A stretch of DNA of 64,000 nt from Lactiplantibacillus modestisalitolerans (GTDB lineage Bacteria; Bacillota; Bacilli; Lactobacillales; Lactobacillaceae), in assembly GCF_005405425.1 (NCBI RefSeq), contig NZ_BJEA01000007.1:62001-126000 (forward strand), in the 5' to 3' direction. A program made the position numbers and the translations under genes. Under the pieces are notes generated by a model. It did not search any database. It saw nothing but the letters and a program-made list of their open reading frames with translations, and had not been told where the DNA came from. Positions 6,852 to 15,196 of the stretch are shown in pieces; positions within the stretch are counted from its first letter, which is position 1, and each line of letters starts with the position of its first letter.

Positions 6852-7866
6852 AGTTGGCGCTGACGGCCCGAACCGAGTGCCGCGCCACGATTTGGTGCGG
6901 CACGATCACCGCCGTCGGTAACTCGTCCGTCGGGTGCGTTGCCAGCGCAATTTTCGCCGCTTCTTCGCCCAACCGTTGTGGAAAAACGGCGACCGACGTT
7001 AACATTGGGTGTGCTAAGTCGGAGAAAATCGAATTATTAAACGCAATCAGCGAGCACTGACGCTGCTTCCAAACTGGATTATTATGCAACACTTGCTGCA
7101 ACTTCATGGCCAACATGTCGTCAACCGCAACAAAGCCGGTCACCGTGGGATGGGCCGCAAAAAACGCCGTCAACGCCTGCACACTGCTGGCGTGATCCTC
7201 AAAGCGTTCCTGCAATAAGATATCCGGTAACTGGTCCTGCATCATCGCCCGCTGGTACCCGAGCATCCGGTCACTTTGCACCATCTTTGATAAGTCAGAA
7301 TATAGGAAACAAATCTGCCGGTGACCGCGATCCAATAAGTACTGGGTCGCGTCGGTTCCGGCCTGCACGTTGTCGTTGTTAACGTAAGAAATCTGGTTAC
7401 TATCCTGCGCTGGTTTCCCAATCACCACGTACTGCACATGCGCCGCGGCTAAGCGCTTCACGACCGGGTCATCTTTTTCCGAATAAAGTAAAATAAACGT
7501 GCGGATGTGGCCCTGCGTAATCATCACGTCAATGTTATGGACTAATTCTTCACTGGAAATGCCGGTTGCCAGAGTCGTCATCGAGCCGTGGCTAATGCAA
7601 ATCTCGTTGATACCGCGAATCATCTCCAAGAAAAACGGGTTGGAAAAAATTTCGTGGTGGTCGACCGGCAATACGACCCCGATAGTGCTACTAGCATTCT
7701 TAGCTAAATTCTGAGCGTTAAAGTCCGGTGCATAGTTCAACGCCTGCGCGGCTTTGGCGACCCGTTCACGCGTTGGCTTACTGATCACCGTACTTCCCCG
7801 TAACGCCCGCGAAGCAGTCGACGGTGACACACCGGCCCGCGCCGCTACGTCTTTAATTGTTGCCAT
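6850..7866 (-). CDS. malR: LacI-family regulator of the maltose operon
   Basis: 338 residues. N-terminal HTH (TIKDVAARAGVSPSTASRALRGS), hinge, then a periplasmic-binding-protein-like sensor domain (VVLPVDHHEIFSNPFFLEMIRGI and so on). Strong ribosome site TGAGGGG. It lies next to the maltose phosphorylase operon, and a LacI-type palindrome overlaps its own -35 box. A similar site overlaps the -35 of the transporter gene, so control of the operon and of itself is likely. Which sugar it senses is inferred from its neighbours. Confidence 0.82.
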   Translation of the reverse strand: MATIKDVAARAGVSPSTASRALRGSTVISKPTRERVAKAAQALNYAPDFNAQNLAKNASSTIGVVLPVDHHEIFSNPFFLEMIRGINEICISHGSMTTLATGISSEELVHNIDVMITQGHIRTFILLYSEKDDPVVKRLAAAHVQYVVIGKPAQDSNQISYVNNDNVQAGTDATQYLLDRGHRQICFLYSDLSKMVQSDRMLGYQRAMMQDQLPDILLQERFEDHASSVQALTAFFAAHPTVTGFVAVDDMLAMKLQQVLHNNPVWKQRQCSLIAFNNSIFSDLAHPMLTSVAVFPQRLGEEAAKIALATHPTDELPTAVIVPHQIVARHSVRAVSAN

Positions 7867-7899
7867 ACTATCCCCTCATAAATTCATTTATATATCTTT

Positions 7900-7938
7900 A
7901 ATATAGAGCGTTCACCAGCCTTTGACAAGCGCTTGCAA
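7900..7938 (-). promoter_or_regulatory. malR promoter with LacI-type operator
   Basis: TTGTCA (7923-7928) and TATATT (7900-7905) on minus are 17 bases apart. The palindrome CAAGCGCTTG (7926-7935) overlaps the -35. It is a typical LacI/CcpA-type CG-centred operator, one base away from a full cre match. Confidence 0.7.
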
Positions 7939-7984
7939 AAAATCATGCACTTTTTTGCATATTTTAGCTCTTGGGCTACCGGAT

Positions 7985-8230
7985 TCTGTAGTACTTTAAC
8001 TACTAAGGATCAAGGCTCGGTGCGTCCAATGCCGCCCTTCAGGACCCCCGGCTTAATGCTGGAACGCGGTGGACACGGGTTTGAGCCGACAGCCCGCGTC
8101 TCAAACACCGGTCTTACACTAACCAAGCAAACGACGCTTGCTAAGTGTAACGACACCGCTGAGCATTTACCGGGGGAACCTGAAGGGCTGGACTGGCAGG
8201 CAGACCGTGATCGTGGGACCCAACAGTAAA
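7985..8230. repeat. Structured GC-rich intergenic region between malR and galM
   Basis: No convincing gene. It contains nested inverted repeats: CTTCAGG near 8036 pairs with CCTGAAG near 8180, CCCCGG with CCGGGG just inside, and TTACACT / AGTGTAA (about 8114-8150) with AGCAA / TTGCT inside. Two overlapping open frames on opposite strands are a by-product of the base composition. It resembles the intergenic elements near 55.2 and 58.8 kb in style (GC-rich, hairpin-rich). Confidence 0.5.
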
Positions 8231-8379
8231 TTAAACTTAATAAGATGGGGTTCTTTCGGCTTAGAATAAAGCTCAAATTTAAAACTGCGGAATGGTCTCC
8301 AAATCAATGCCCGAGTGTTGGCGTCAATCGGTTACGCCCATTACTAACGGCAATCTCAACGCAATTTGGTATAGAACTA

Positions 8380-8441
8380 AAATAACGCGGGCAGTCCGCA
8401 CATTACGAACGTAATGTTAGCGGATTGCCACACGTTATTTT
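8380..8441. terminator. Terminator of the maltose operon
   Basis: A long stem (AAATAACG, GGCA, TCCGC, ACATTACG against their complements, with small bulges) centred on GAAC/TTCG near 8409, then TTTT on both strands. It lies 25 bp after galM. Confidence 0.75.
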
Positions 8442-8466
8442 TTCTGGTTAGGTTTTCCCTCACTTG

Positions 8467-9480
8467 TTAGCAGGTTTGGTGACGTAAATATTGGTAGTGA
8501 TTCGTGAACGTCCGCGGCTGATTTGCGGGCAAGACAATGTCGCCAAAACCGCTATGATGAATCGCATCCGGTAAGGTCTGCAATTCAACGGCTAGCGCGT
8601 GGTATTCGCCTAGCTGATGCGGCAACTCGGGTTGCGGATTGGCGGTAAAGATTATTAGCCCGTTACGATCGGTGGAAAACGCCAGCGTATGCTGGCTCGA
8701 CGCCAACCGCCCCGCCGGCATGCCCGGCGTATCTAAAACGTAACAGTCATCGTATTCCGTTTTGCCCACTTCATGCAGTAACGTCGTCAACTTCGTTTGT
8801 AACGCCACCGGTTGCTGAAAATCGTAAGCCGGCGACGGTACGTAGAAAACGCCGGTCGGAAGCTTTTCACGGTCCGTCCGCACAAGTTTGTGCGAGTTGA
8901 TTTGCAACCGTTGCTGATTGACCAACGCCTGCGGACCAGCCAAATTAAAGTACACGTGACAGGTCGGGTTAAACAGCGTCGTCGCCGTTGACAACCCGGT
9001 GTAACTAATTTGAACTTCATCCGTGGCGGTTAAAGTGTACGTCACCGTAACGCGCAAATCACCAGGGAACCCATCTTCGGCAGCCAACAGCGTGGTCGTC
9101 AATGTCAGGGAATCACCGTTCGGCTCGTACTGGCCCTTAAAGTTGTGCGTTTGGAGACCGTGTTCACCCCCGTGCAACAGGTGGGACCCGTTGTTGGGCG
9201 TCAACTGATAATGCTGCCCGTTCAAGTCGAAGGCGGCGTTACGGATCCGCCCGGCGACCCGGCCAACGGTCTTGCCGACCATGTACGGCGTGGCAACGTA
9301 CTCGGCTAGCGTGTCAAAGTGCGTCACCAGCGACTGGTACGCCCCGTTGACCAGCACTTGCAAATCGACCCAGGTCGCCGCGTAACTAAGCACTTTCAGC
9401 CGCGTGCCCCGCGCATTTTCAAGCGTATAGCACGTGACCGGCTCGCCTTGATAATCACCAAATTTCGTTGTCGTAATCAC
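8467..9480 (-). CDS. galM: Aldose 1-epimerase (galactose mutarotase family)
   Basis: 337 residues. Interconverts the alpha and beta anomers of glucose or galactose. Family marks: NGSHLLHGG (about 95-103), the His-containing FNPTCHVYFNL (about 168) and the Glu-containing LAVELQTLPD (about 298). GTG start with GGGGGTGG upstream. It is the last gene of the maltose operon, where it would convert the beta-glucose and other anomers released from maltose for kinases. Name by family, since preferred sugar is not shown. Confidence 0.88.
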   Translation of the reverse strand: MITTTKFGDYQGEPVTCYTLENARGTRLKVLSYAATWVDLQVLVNGAYQSLVTHFDTLAEYVATPYMVGKTVGRVAGRIRNAAFDLNGQHYQLTPNNGSHLLHGGEHGLQTHNFKGQYEPNGDSLTLTTTLLAAEDGFPGDLRVTVTYTLTATDEVQISYTGLSTATTLFNPTCHVYFNLAGPQALVNQQRLQINSHKLVRTDREKLPTGVFYVPSPAYDFQQPVALQTKLTTLLHEVGKTEYDDCYVLDTPGMPAGRLASSQHTLAFSTDRNGLIIFTANPQPELPHQLGEYHALAVELQTLPDAIHHSGFGDIVLPANQPRTFTNHYQYLRHQTC

Positions 9481-9492
9481 GACGCCACCCCC

Positions 9493-10164
9493 TTAATTTA
9501 GGGCTTGTTCAATGTTTGCTAACGTCAATTCACTCGTATCGTTAAAGTTAATCGCAGCCGCCCCCAAAATAGTCGGATCACCGATGCCAATTGAGAGCTC
9601 ACCGGCTGCATTGATGGCTTCCACGCCAGCCTTAGCATCTTCGACGCCGATGCAGGCCGCTGGCGGCAAGTTGAGCAGTTCGGCACCGCGGGTAAAGATT
9701 TCTGGATCGGGCTTCCCGCGTTTTAACTTGGTTGGGTCGACCCGCTCCGAAAAGTAACCGGCTAGCCCAAGCTGTTCGAGCACGAGCGGCGAGTTCTTTG
9801 AGGCGGAGGCCAACGCCAACTGGTAATTGTGGGCGACGAGGTCGTCTAAAAACGCCTGGATACCTGGTAAGATTGCGCTTGCGTCCATGTTTTTCAACAG
9901 GGCCAAGTAGTTGGTGTTCTTCTTGGTCGCGTAGGCTTCCTTTTCAGCTGGCGTATAAGCGTCAGTCAGGTTGCCGGCCTTCAAGATCAATTCCAACGAA
10001 TCCATCCGGCTGACCCCCTTCAAGTTATCGGCTAACTCAGCCGTCCAAGTCACGCCCAGTTCGTCGGCTAACTGGTGCCAAGCCTGCGCATGGTACACCG
10101 ACGTATCGGCGATTACCCCGTCTAAATCAAAAATGAAACCCTTAATTGCATTAAAGTTCGTCAT
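9493..10164 (-). CDS. pgmB: Beta-phosphoglucomutase
   Basis: 223 residues of the HAD family. Nucleophile and acid/base Asp in FDLDGVIADT (residues 13 and 15), Ser/Thr and Lys motifs (ALASASKNS, LKRGKPDPEIF) and the GVEDAKAGVEA metal loop. Converts the beta-glucose 1-phosphate made by maltose phosphorylase to glucose 6-phosphate. GGGGAG precedes the ATG. It lies 15 bp after mapA. Confidence 0.95.
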   Translation of the reverse strand: MTNFNAIKGFIFDLDGVIADTSVYHAQAWHQLADELGVTWTAELADNLKGVSRMDSLELILKAGNLTDAYTPAEKEAYATKKNTNYLALLKNMDASAILPGIQAFLDDLVAHNYQLALASASKNSPLVLEQLGLAGYFSERVDPTKLKRGKPDPEIFTRGAELLNLPPAACIGVEDAKAGVEAINAAGELSIGIGDPTILGAAAINFNDTSELTLANIEQALN

Positions 10165-10179
10165 AACTGCACTCCCCGT

Positions 10180-12429
10180 TTATTTAGTCCGTGCTAACGT
10201 TTGCGTTTGACCGTTAACCACAACGTCGAGTGGCGCACCGTCGATCAATTCCAGATGCGTACCCTGAGCGTCAACCGTAACTTCAATCACCCGTCCACGG
10301 AATACTTGGCGGAAGGAATACTTCGTCCACTGCTTGGGTAAGAACGGCTTGTAGCTTAACGTGTCGTCCTTGACCCGCATACCGGCAAAGCCTTGAACCA
10401 TGGCAATCCAGCCCCCGGTCATCGAGGTAATGTGTAAGCCGTCATCCGTATCGTTGTTGTAGTTATCCAAGTCTAAGCGGGCCGTCCGGTTGTAAAATTC
10501 AACCGCTTTGTCCTCGTACTTCAAGTCGGCGGCTAGGACCGCGTGAATCGCAGCCGACAGACTGGATTCGTGCACCGTCATTGGTTCATAGAAATCAAAG
10601 TTGTGCTTCAACTGTTCCGGCGTAAAGCGGTCGATGAAGTCGTACATGATTTGAAGAACGTCGCCCTGCTTGATGTATGGTGACCGCAGAATGTGATCCC
10701 ATGACCAGTGTTGATTGATTGGTAATTGGTCCGCGGGAATGGCCGCAACCGGTTCCAAATCCTTATCCAAGTAACCGTCGTGTTGAACAAAAATATCCAA
10801 GTCCTTGTCATAAGGTAGGTACATCCGGCCGATAATATCTTGCCAGTGAGCCTTTTCAGCGTCACTAACGCCAAGTTGTTGCGCTTGTTCTGGCGAGACT
10901 TCCTTGAGCACTTCCAAGGTGTAGGCCAATGACCAGCGGGCTAAATAGTTGGTATTAAAGTTGTTATCAACGTTGTTTTCGTATTCGTCCGGCCCAGTGA
11001 CCCCGTGAATCATGTACTGCCCGTTGCGCTTACTGAAGTGGACCCGGTCCGCCCAGAAACGTGAAATTTCAGTTAGCACCTTGCTACCTTCGTGTAAAAC
11101 ATAAGACTTATCGCCAGTATACCGGGTGTAATTGTAGATGGCAAAGGCAATATCGCCATTACGGTGAATTTCTTCAAAGGTAATTTCCCATTCGTTATGG
11201 CATTCGATCCCGTTGAAGGTCACCATCGGGAAGAGCGCACCCTTCAAGCCTTGTTGCTGGGCGTTAACGTAGGCGCCGTCCAGTTGCTTGTAACGGTACA
11301 TCAATAGGTTACGCGTGACTTCCGGCTTGGTGATTCCGAGGTAGACCGGCACCGCGAAGGCTTCGGTATCCCAGTAGGTCGCACCACCGTATTTTTCACC
11401 GGTAAAGCCCTTCGGCCCAATGTTCAAGCGCGGATCATCACCGTAGTAGGTACTGAATAATTCAAATAAATTGAACCGCATTCCTTGTTGCGCAGCGGTA
11501 TCGCCCTCGATCCGGATGTCCGACTGCCGCCAACGGTCCGCCCAAACTTGCGTGTGAGCCGCTAACAAATCAGCGTAGCTCTGACTGGCAGTTTGGTTGG
11601 TTAACCGCGCCATCGCCGTAATTAAGGCGGCGTCACCGTCATAGTCGCGTGACGTCACCACAACGACCCGTTTTTCGAAGGTCGCCGTTGCGCCGGCTGC
11701 CAAATCCCGTTCGAAATGGGCGGTGGTGGCCGCCGCTTGCTGGTCAACCGTGCCCGCGGTTAAGTCGGTCACGTAGCTGACCTGCATACCGGAAGTGAAG
11801 CGCGGCGTACCAAAATTATTGGGCATCGTTTCCGCAATCAGACTGTCCGCACTGACTTGGTGGACTTCCCAGAACTTCTCGTCATAGTTGGCGTCTTCAT
11901 TCTTGACGTTGGCATCTAAGGCCGACGCTAACGCAATTTTGACGGGGGCGTCTGCGAGGTTTTTAAACGTAACCTTTTGTACGGATAATTCCTTTTGCGC
12001 CGCACTCAAGAACCGTTCAAACGTGACGGCGACCCGCAAATCATCTTCAGTCACTACGAACGAGCGGGTCAGCACCCCGCGTTGCATGTCTAAGTCCAAC
12101 TTAAAGTCCGTGAAGCGCGTCTTCGCAAGGTCCAGCGATTTGCCGTTGAGTTGCACGTTAATCTTAATGAAATTAACGGCGTTGATCACCTTACCAAAAT
12201 ATTCTGGGTAGCCGTTTTTCCACCAGCCAACCCGGGTCTTGTCGGGATACCAAACTCCACCCAGATAAATCCCTGGCAAACTATCACCGGAGTAATCTTC
12301 TTCGAAGAAGCCCCGCATACCCATGTAGCCGTTCCCGAGACTCGTCATGGATTCCTGTAACCGCTTGTTTTCCGGCTTAAATTCAGTCGTGACAACGTGC
12401 CACGGTGTAATGTCAAAAATACGTTTCAT
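10180..12429 (-). CDS. mapA: Maltose phosphorylase (GH65)
   Basis: 749 residues, the normal length. Splits maltose with phosphate into beta-glucose 1-phosphate and glucose, saving ATP. The catalytic Glu is in GVTGPDEYENNV (about 487). Phosphate- and sugar-binding regions include TYWDTEAF (about 350) and TSMTGGWIAMVQGF (about 675). Ribosome site AGGAGTG. It is placed between the transporter and pgmB genes, so uptake, phosphorolysis and mutase steps are in order. Kojibiose or trehalose phosphorylase would be alternatives, but the gene context favours maltose. Confidence 0.92.
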   Translation of the reverse strand: MKRIFDITPWHVVTTEFKPENKRLQESMTSLGNGYMGMRGFFEEDYSGDSLPGIYLGGVWYPDKTRVGWWKNGYPEYFGKVINAVNFIKINVQLNGKSLDLAKTRFTDFKLDLDMQRGVLTRSFVVTEDDLRVAVTFERFLSAAQKELSVQKVTFKNLADAPVKIALASALDANVKNEDANYDEKFWEVHQVSADSLIAETMPNNFGTPRFTSGMQVSYVTDLTAGTVDQQAAATTAHFERDLAAGATATFEKRVVVVTSRDYDGDAALITAMARLTNQTASQSYADLLAAHTQVWADRWRQSDIRIEGDTAAQQGMRFNLFELFSTYYGDDPRLNIGPKGFTGEKYGGATYWDTEAFAVPVYLGITKPEVTRNLLMYRYKQLDGAYVNAQQQGLKGALFPMVTFNGIECHNEWEITFEEIHRNGDIAFAIYNYTRYTGDKSYVLHEGSKVLTEISRFWADRVHFSKRNGQYMIHGVTGPDEYENNVDNNFNTNYLARWSLAYTLEVLKEVSPEQAQQLGVSDAEKAHWQDIIGRMYLPYDKDLDIFVQHDGYLDKDLEPVAAIPADQLPINQHWSWDHILRSPYIKQGDVLQIMYDFIDRFTPEQLKHNFDFYEPMTVHESSLSAAIHAVLAADLKYEDKAVEFYNRTARLDLDNYNNDTDDGLHITSMTGGWIAMVQGFAGMRVKDDTLSYKPFLPKQWTKYSFRQVFRGRVIEVTVDAQGTHLELIDGAPLDVVVNGQTQTLARTK

Positions 12430-12444
12430 GAATTCAACACACTC

Positions 12445-13794
12445 CTATGCTTTGTAAGTTTCTTTGATTGCGCCAACGGAGAAGGCCCCAATTGCCATCA
12501 CGATTCCGGCAAATAATAACATGGTTGCTTGAGAACCGCCAAGTAATGGGAACAATGCGAAACTGAGTAAGGACGCTACGATTTGTGGTAAGCAGATTGA
12601 ACCGTTAAACAGCCCTAAGTAAGTCCCCATGTGTTCACCAGATAAGGCGTTAGTCACCATCGTTAATGGGTAAGTGTTCATTGCGGCCCAGGCCATCCCA
12701 ACGAGGACGAAGGAAACGACTAAGGCAGCTTGTGAATGGATAAAGAAGATTGATAAGAAGCCCGCGGCTCCGAGTAATAAACTAATTGAGTAACCCATTT
12801 TGTGGAATTTGTTAGGAACCTTAGCTAACACGTATGACCAAACAACGGCCGCAACGGATTGCACCGCGGATAAGATCCCGTACCAGTTCCCAGCGGCTTG
12901 GTAGCCAGTCGAACTAGCATCGGTTGTGTTCCAAACGTTGTCCGCAATCGCCCCCGTCGAGTAAGTCCACAAGTATTGGAAGGCCATCCAGCAGAAGAAT
13001 TGGACTAACGTAACCATCCAAAATACTTTAGGCGCTTTCTTTAATAAGGCGAACCAGTTCCCACCAGTTTTGTTATCGCTTTCATCGATGCCATGATATT
13101 TGGCATAGGTCACGGGATCATACTCCCGAACCCGGCTAATCGTAATAATGGTTGAAACCACTAGAATGGCGGCACCAATGTAAAATGACCAGATCACGGA
13201 GTTTGGTACGACACCCTTCTTAGCGGTGTTAGCCACCCCAAGAAGCGTTAATAAGAATGGAAAAATAGCTGCAATCACGGCACCGGTATTCAGTAAGAAA
13301 CTTTGAATCCCGTATGCATAACTCTTTTGATCATCATTAACCATGTCACCGACCATCATCTTGAACGGTTGCATGGCAACGTTCGACGATAAATCCAGAA
13401 ACGCGACCGTCACGGCCCCAAAAATCAATGCGGCCATTGACGCGTACCCAAAGCCAAACGACCCGGAGTTCGGTAACAGAATCATCACGATAACCGCGAC
13501 AATCGTCCCTAAAATCAGGTACGGTAACCGCCGCCCACCTAATTTCGGTGCCCAGGTCCGGTCGGATAAGCTACCCACGATTGGTTGCACGATCAAGCCG
13601 GCCAATGGTGGTAAGATGAAGAACCACCCGAGGTTGTTCGGGTCGGCCCCCAACGTTTGGAAAATCCGACTCATTTGGGAACTTTGCAACGTAAATGCCA
13701 TTTGCACACCCAGGAAGCCGAGGCTCATCATCCAAATTTTATTGGACGAAAGGATTGGCAATCCTGATTTCTTTTTAGACTGATTATTTTTCAC
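12445..13794 (-). CDS. malT: MFS sugar:cation symporter, likely maltose transporter
   Basis: 449 residues with about 12 membrane segments. It belongs to the GPH/SUT-like group (GVQMAFTLQSSQMSRIFQTLGADPNNLGWFF at helix 1, QPIVGSLSDRTWAPKLGGRRLPYL in the 2-3 loop). I place the start at the GTG 13794: GGGAGG lies seven bases before it. The more upstream ATG at 13839 overlaps the -10 box, so it cannot be in the transcript. It is the first gene of the maltose operon. The substrate is inferred from mapA. Confidence 0.85.
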   Translation of the reverse strand: MKNNQSKKKSGLPILSSNKIWMMSLGFLGVQMAFTLQSSQMSRIFQTLGADPNNLGWFFILPPLAGLIVQPIVGSLSDRTWAPKLGGRRLPYLILGTIVAVIVMILLPNSGSFGFGYASMAALIFGAVTVAFLDLSSNVAMQPFKMMVGDMVNDDQKSYAYGIQSFLLNTGAVIAAIFPFLLTLLGVANTAKKGVVPNSVIWSFYIGAAILVVSTIITISRVREYDPVTYAKYHGIDESDNKTGGNWFALLKKAPKVFWMVTLVQFFCWMAFQYLWTYSTGAIADNVWNTTDASSTGYQAAGNWYGILSAVQSVAAVVWSYVLAKVPNKFHKMGYSISLLLGAAGFLSIFFIHSQAALVVSFVLVGMAWAAMNTYPLTMVTNALSGEHMGTYLGLFNGSICLPQIVASLLSFALFPLLGGSQATMLLFAGIVMAIGAFSVGAIKETYKA

Positions 13795-13837
13795 AATAAA
13801 GCCTCCCAGCAACGAACTAATTTTGTTTACAGGAACC

Positions 13838-13876
13838 ATTGTAAAACCGTTTTCATTTTAATGCAAGCGGTTGCGT
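13838..13876 (-). promoter_or_regulatory. Maltose operon promoter with two LacI/CcpA-type sites
   Basis: On minus, TTGCAT (13861-13866) and TACAAT (13838-13843) are 17 bases apart. ATGCAAGCGGTTGCG (13861-13875, plus) covers the -35 and matches the cre consensus except for its last base. ATGAAAACGGTTTTA (minus, 13842-13856) in the spacer matches except one base. One may be for MalR and one for CcpA. They cannot be told apart by eye. Confidence 0.7.
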
Positions 13877-14162
13877 AAATTTGTGCAATAATTTTAATTA
13901 AGTTGCAGGCTCTGTGCATCACCGTTGCATATCAGGCCCTGTAAGGGGTTTCGGGCGCGGTTGGCGCGAATTTGTTCATAATTAATTCATTTTTAGTTCA
14001 TAAAAAAATCAATTTTAGCAATGATCAATCAGCCCTGTAGCTAGCCACGCCGGTAACGCTCTCAACCCGCCAATTACTTTGTGCAGTGCACAACAAAAGC
14101 GCTGATGCAATTTCACACCAACGCTTTTGAACTTTCCCCTGCGTCCGCGGGGCCCCCGGTTC
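13877..14162. other. Intergenic region, no gene found
   Basis: AT-rich, with an 8-bp hairpin CAAAAGCG / CGCTTTTG around 14094-14130 and a GC-rich block near 14135-14158 that resembles a decayed CRISPR repeat stem. No open frame with a ribosome site was seen. Confidence 0.5.
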
Positions 14163-14285
14163 TTACAAAAATAGCAAGCTAAAAATAAACATAATGCCGA
14201 TTACTGCAATCGTGCCGGCCACGAGCAATATGACAAGGCTCGACAAAATTTCAAGCAATTGCATTAGAAACTCAATAAATTCCAA
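14163..14285 (-). CDS. Possible 40-residue single-span membrane peptide
   Basis: Too short for usual gene finding. TTG start at 14285 with AGGGGGAG eight bases upstream. The product starts EFIEFLMQLLEIL, then a hydrophobic stretch (LVILLVAGTIAVIGIMFIF) and ends LLFL. Longer versions of the frame would start inside the CRISPR remnant and lack a ribosome site. The form resembles small membrane toxins or leaderless peptides, but no family is recognised. It lies right after a mini-CRISPR remnant and a GTGTACCGG palindrome. Confidence 0.4.
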   Translation of the reverse strand: MEFIEFLMQLLEILSSLVILLVAGTIAVIGIMFIFSLLFL

Positions 14286-14310
14286 ATCCCTTACTCCCCC
14301 TACCATTAGT

Positions 14311-14343
14311 GTGTACCGGTAAAATTTAATTTGGCCGGTACAC
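14311..14343. repeat. Inverted repeat beside the CRISPR remnant
   Basis: GTGTACCGG (14311-14319) / CCGGTACAC (14335-14343), 9 bp perfect, 15-base AT-rich loop, overlapping the first bases of the degenerate repeat. There is no T-run, so an operator or RNA structure is as likely as a terminator. Confidence 0.55.
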
Positions 14344-14428
14344 CACCCCCGCATGGGCGGGGAACACGCCTTAAGCTGTTGAACAATTCTAATGTAATCG
14401 GGATCACCCCCGCATACGCGGGGAATAC
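14340..14428 (-). CRISPR. Two-repeat remnant CRISPR array (type I-E repeat)
   Basis: One full-consensus 28-nt repeat (14401-14428) and one altered repeat (14340-14367, stem kept) flank a 33-nt spacer (14368-14400). Spacing equals that of the main array. The altered end is at the low coordinate, as at the main array, so the direction is the same (crRNA on minus). It is about 1 kb from the main array, separated by small genes. Confidence 0.85.
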
Positions 14429-14727
14429 TACCGGTGTGCTAATCGCGTTTAATTCTTTCGCCACAACTTCCAGATTTACAATAAGCATGAACAAAAAATA
14501 GAAGCACCACGTTTAATACCGGTAAATTCATCGCTGTCTGAGCATGGGTCAGCCCTGAAGCCAATTTATGAGTATTTGGAAATAGACTTCAGATCTGAAT
14601 CAATTTCAAGAACTCCCACCTAAACAATTCGTTGGCTGAATCAAGGTGTGGCTTCTAGGCATGTGGCAACTGTCCCATATCACGACTATGAAAGTGACGT
14701 GAAGCGGTATGCTCACGAACTTTCTAA
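14429..14727. other. Intergenic stretch, no feature recognised
   Basis: About 300 bases of mixed composition between the remnant array and a small gene. No open frame with a ribosome site, no further repeat and no clear transposon end were seen. Confidence 0.45.
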
Positions 14728-14919
14728 TTACTTCAGTTCTTTCCGCCGGGCATCAATCAGTGCCGTTAGTTCATCTAAATCCGGTAGCGTTGCCCGCTTG
14801 CGGATAAAACCACGCGCAGCTGATCGCGCTTGAATATGCGCGCGCTTTTCTGGATTTTTAGCATCCCATTTAGCTCGGGCCCGAGCCATCTGTTCTGTGT
14901 GCGTTCCTTTATCAACCAT
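14728..14919 (-). CDS. Small conserved protein, 63 residues, accessory type
   Basis: Basic and polar: HTEQMARARAKWDAKNPEKR, then ARGFIRKRATLPDLDELTAL, then ARRKEL. The pattern (KW-x-xKN-x-EK ... FIR ... ATxxDLxEL) recurs in small proteins of Lactobacillales mobile regions, to my knowledge of unknown function. AAGGGGGAG lies before the ATG. It follows the 41-residue membrane peptide gene by 12 bp, so the two probably form an operon. They sit inside the split CRISPR region. Confidence 0.72.
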   Translation of the reverse strand: MVDKGTHTEQMARARAKWDAKNPEKRAHIQARSAARGFIRKRATLPDLDELTALIDARRKELK

Positions 14920-14931
14920 AGTATCTCCCCC

Positions 14932-15057
14932 TTAATTAAATATACTTAATAATCTATAAATCAACTTGAACAGATGAATAAGCTCATAGCCAAGCCAAAT
15001 CAACATCAAACCTATTAGTGTGCGTAAACCTATGATTTTGATTTTTTCTTTAAACAT
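14932..15057 (-). CDS. 41-residue membrane peptide
   Basis: Not in usual ORF lists because of size. ATG at 15057 with AAGGAG five bases upstream. The product starts MFKEKIKIIG, has one hydrophobic span (LIGLMLIWLGYELIHLF) and ends LLSIFN. It is directly followed by the 63-residue gene. Function unknown. A degenerate CRISPR repeat lies 12 bp upstream. Confidence 0.62.
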   Translation of the reverse strand: MFKEKIKIIGLRTLIGLMLIWLGYELIHLFKLIYRLLSIFN

Positions 15058-15069
15058 AATTCTCCTTCA

Positions 15070-15097
15070 GGATTACTCCCGCATATATGGAAAGCAT
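15070..15097 (-). repeat. Isolated degenerate CRISPR repeat
   Basis: 28 bases that match the array repeat at about two thirds of positions (GGATTACTCCCGCATATATGG compared with GGATCACCCCCGCATACGCGG, then AAAGCAT for GGAATAC). The stem is largely lost. It is a sign that the array once extended through this region or that a repeat was carried along. Confidence 0.6.
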
Positions 15098-15196
15098 CAT
15101 AATCCGAATCCGATTAACTCTATATACACAATAAAAATATTAACTGTATCGTGAGCATTACATCCGGATCTACGCCTTATTGAATCAACATTGGTA

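Noticed and set aside
7933-8276. Overlapping open frames on both strands between malR and galM
   Set aside because: GC-rich hairpin region; no ribosome site, no recognisable protein.
14133-14158. CCCCTGCGTCCGCGGGG as another CRISPR repeat
   Set aside because: The stem resembles the repeat, but flanks do not and its distance to the remnant array is not a multiple of the array period.
14194-14206. Match of the remnant-array spacer seed (CGATTAC) to the small peptide gene
   Set aside because: Only seven bases match and the flanking bases are not AA, so chance is likely.
14306-14494. Minus-strand frame across the remnant array
   Set aside because: It translates two CRISPR repeats and the spacer. 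No ribosome site.
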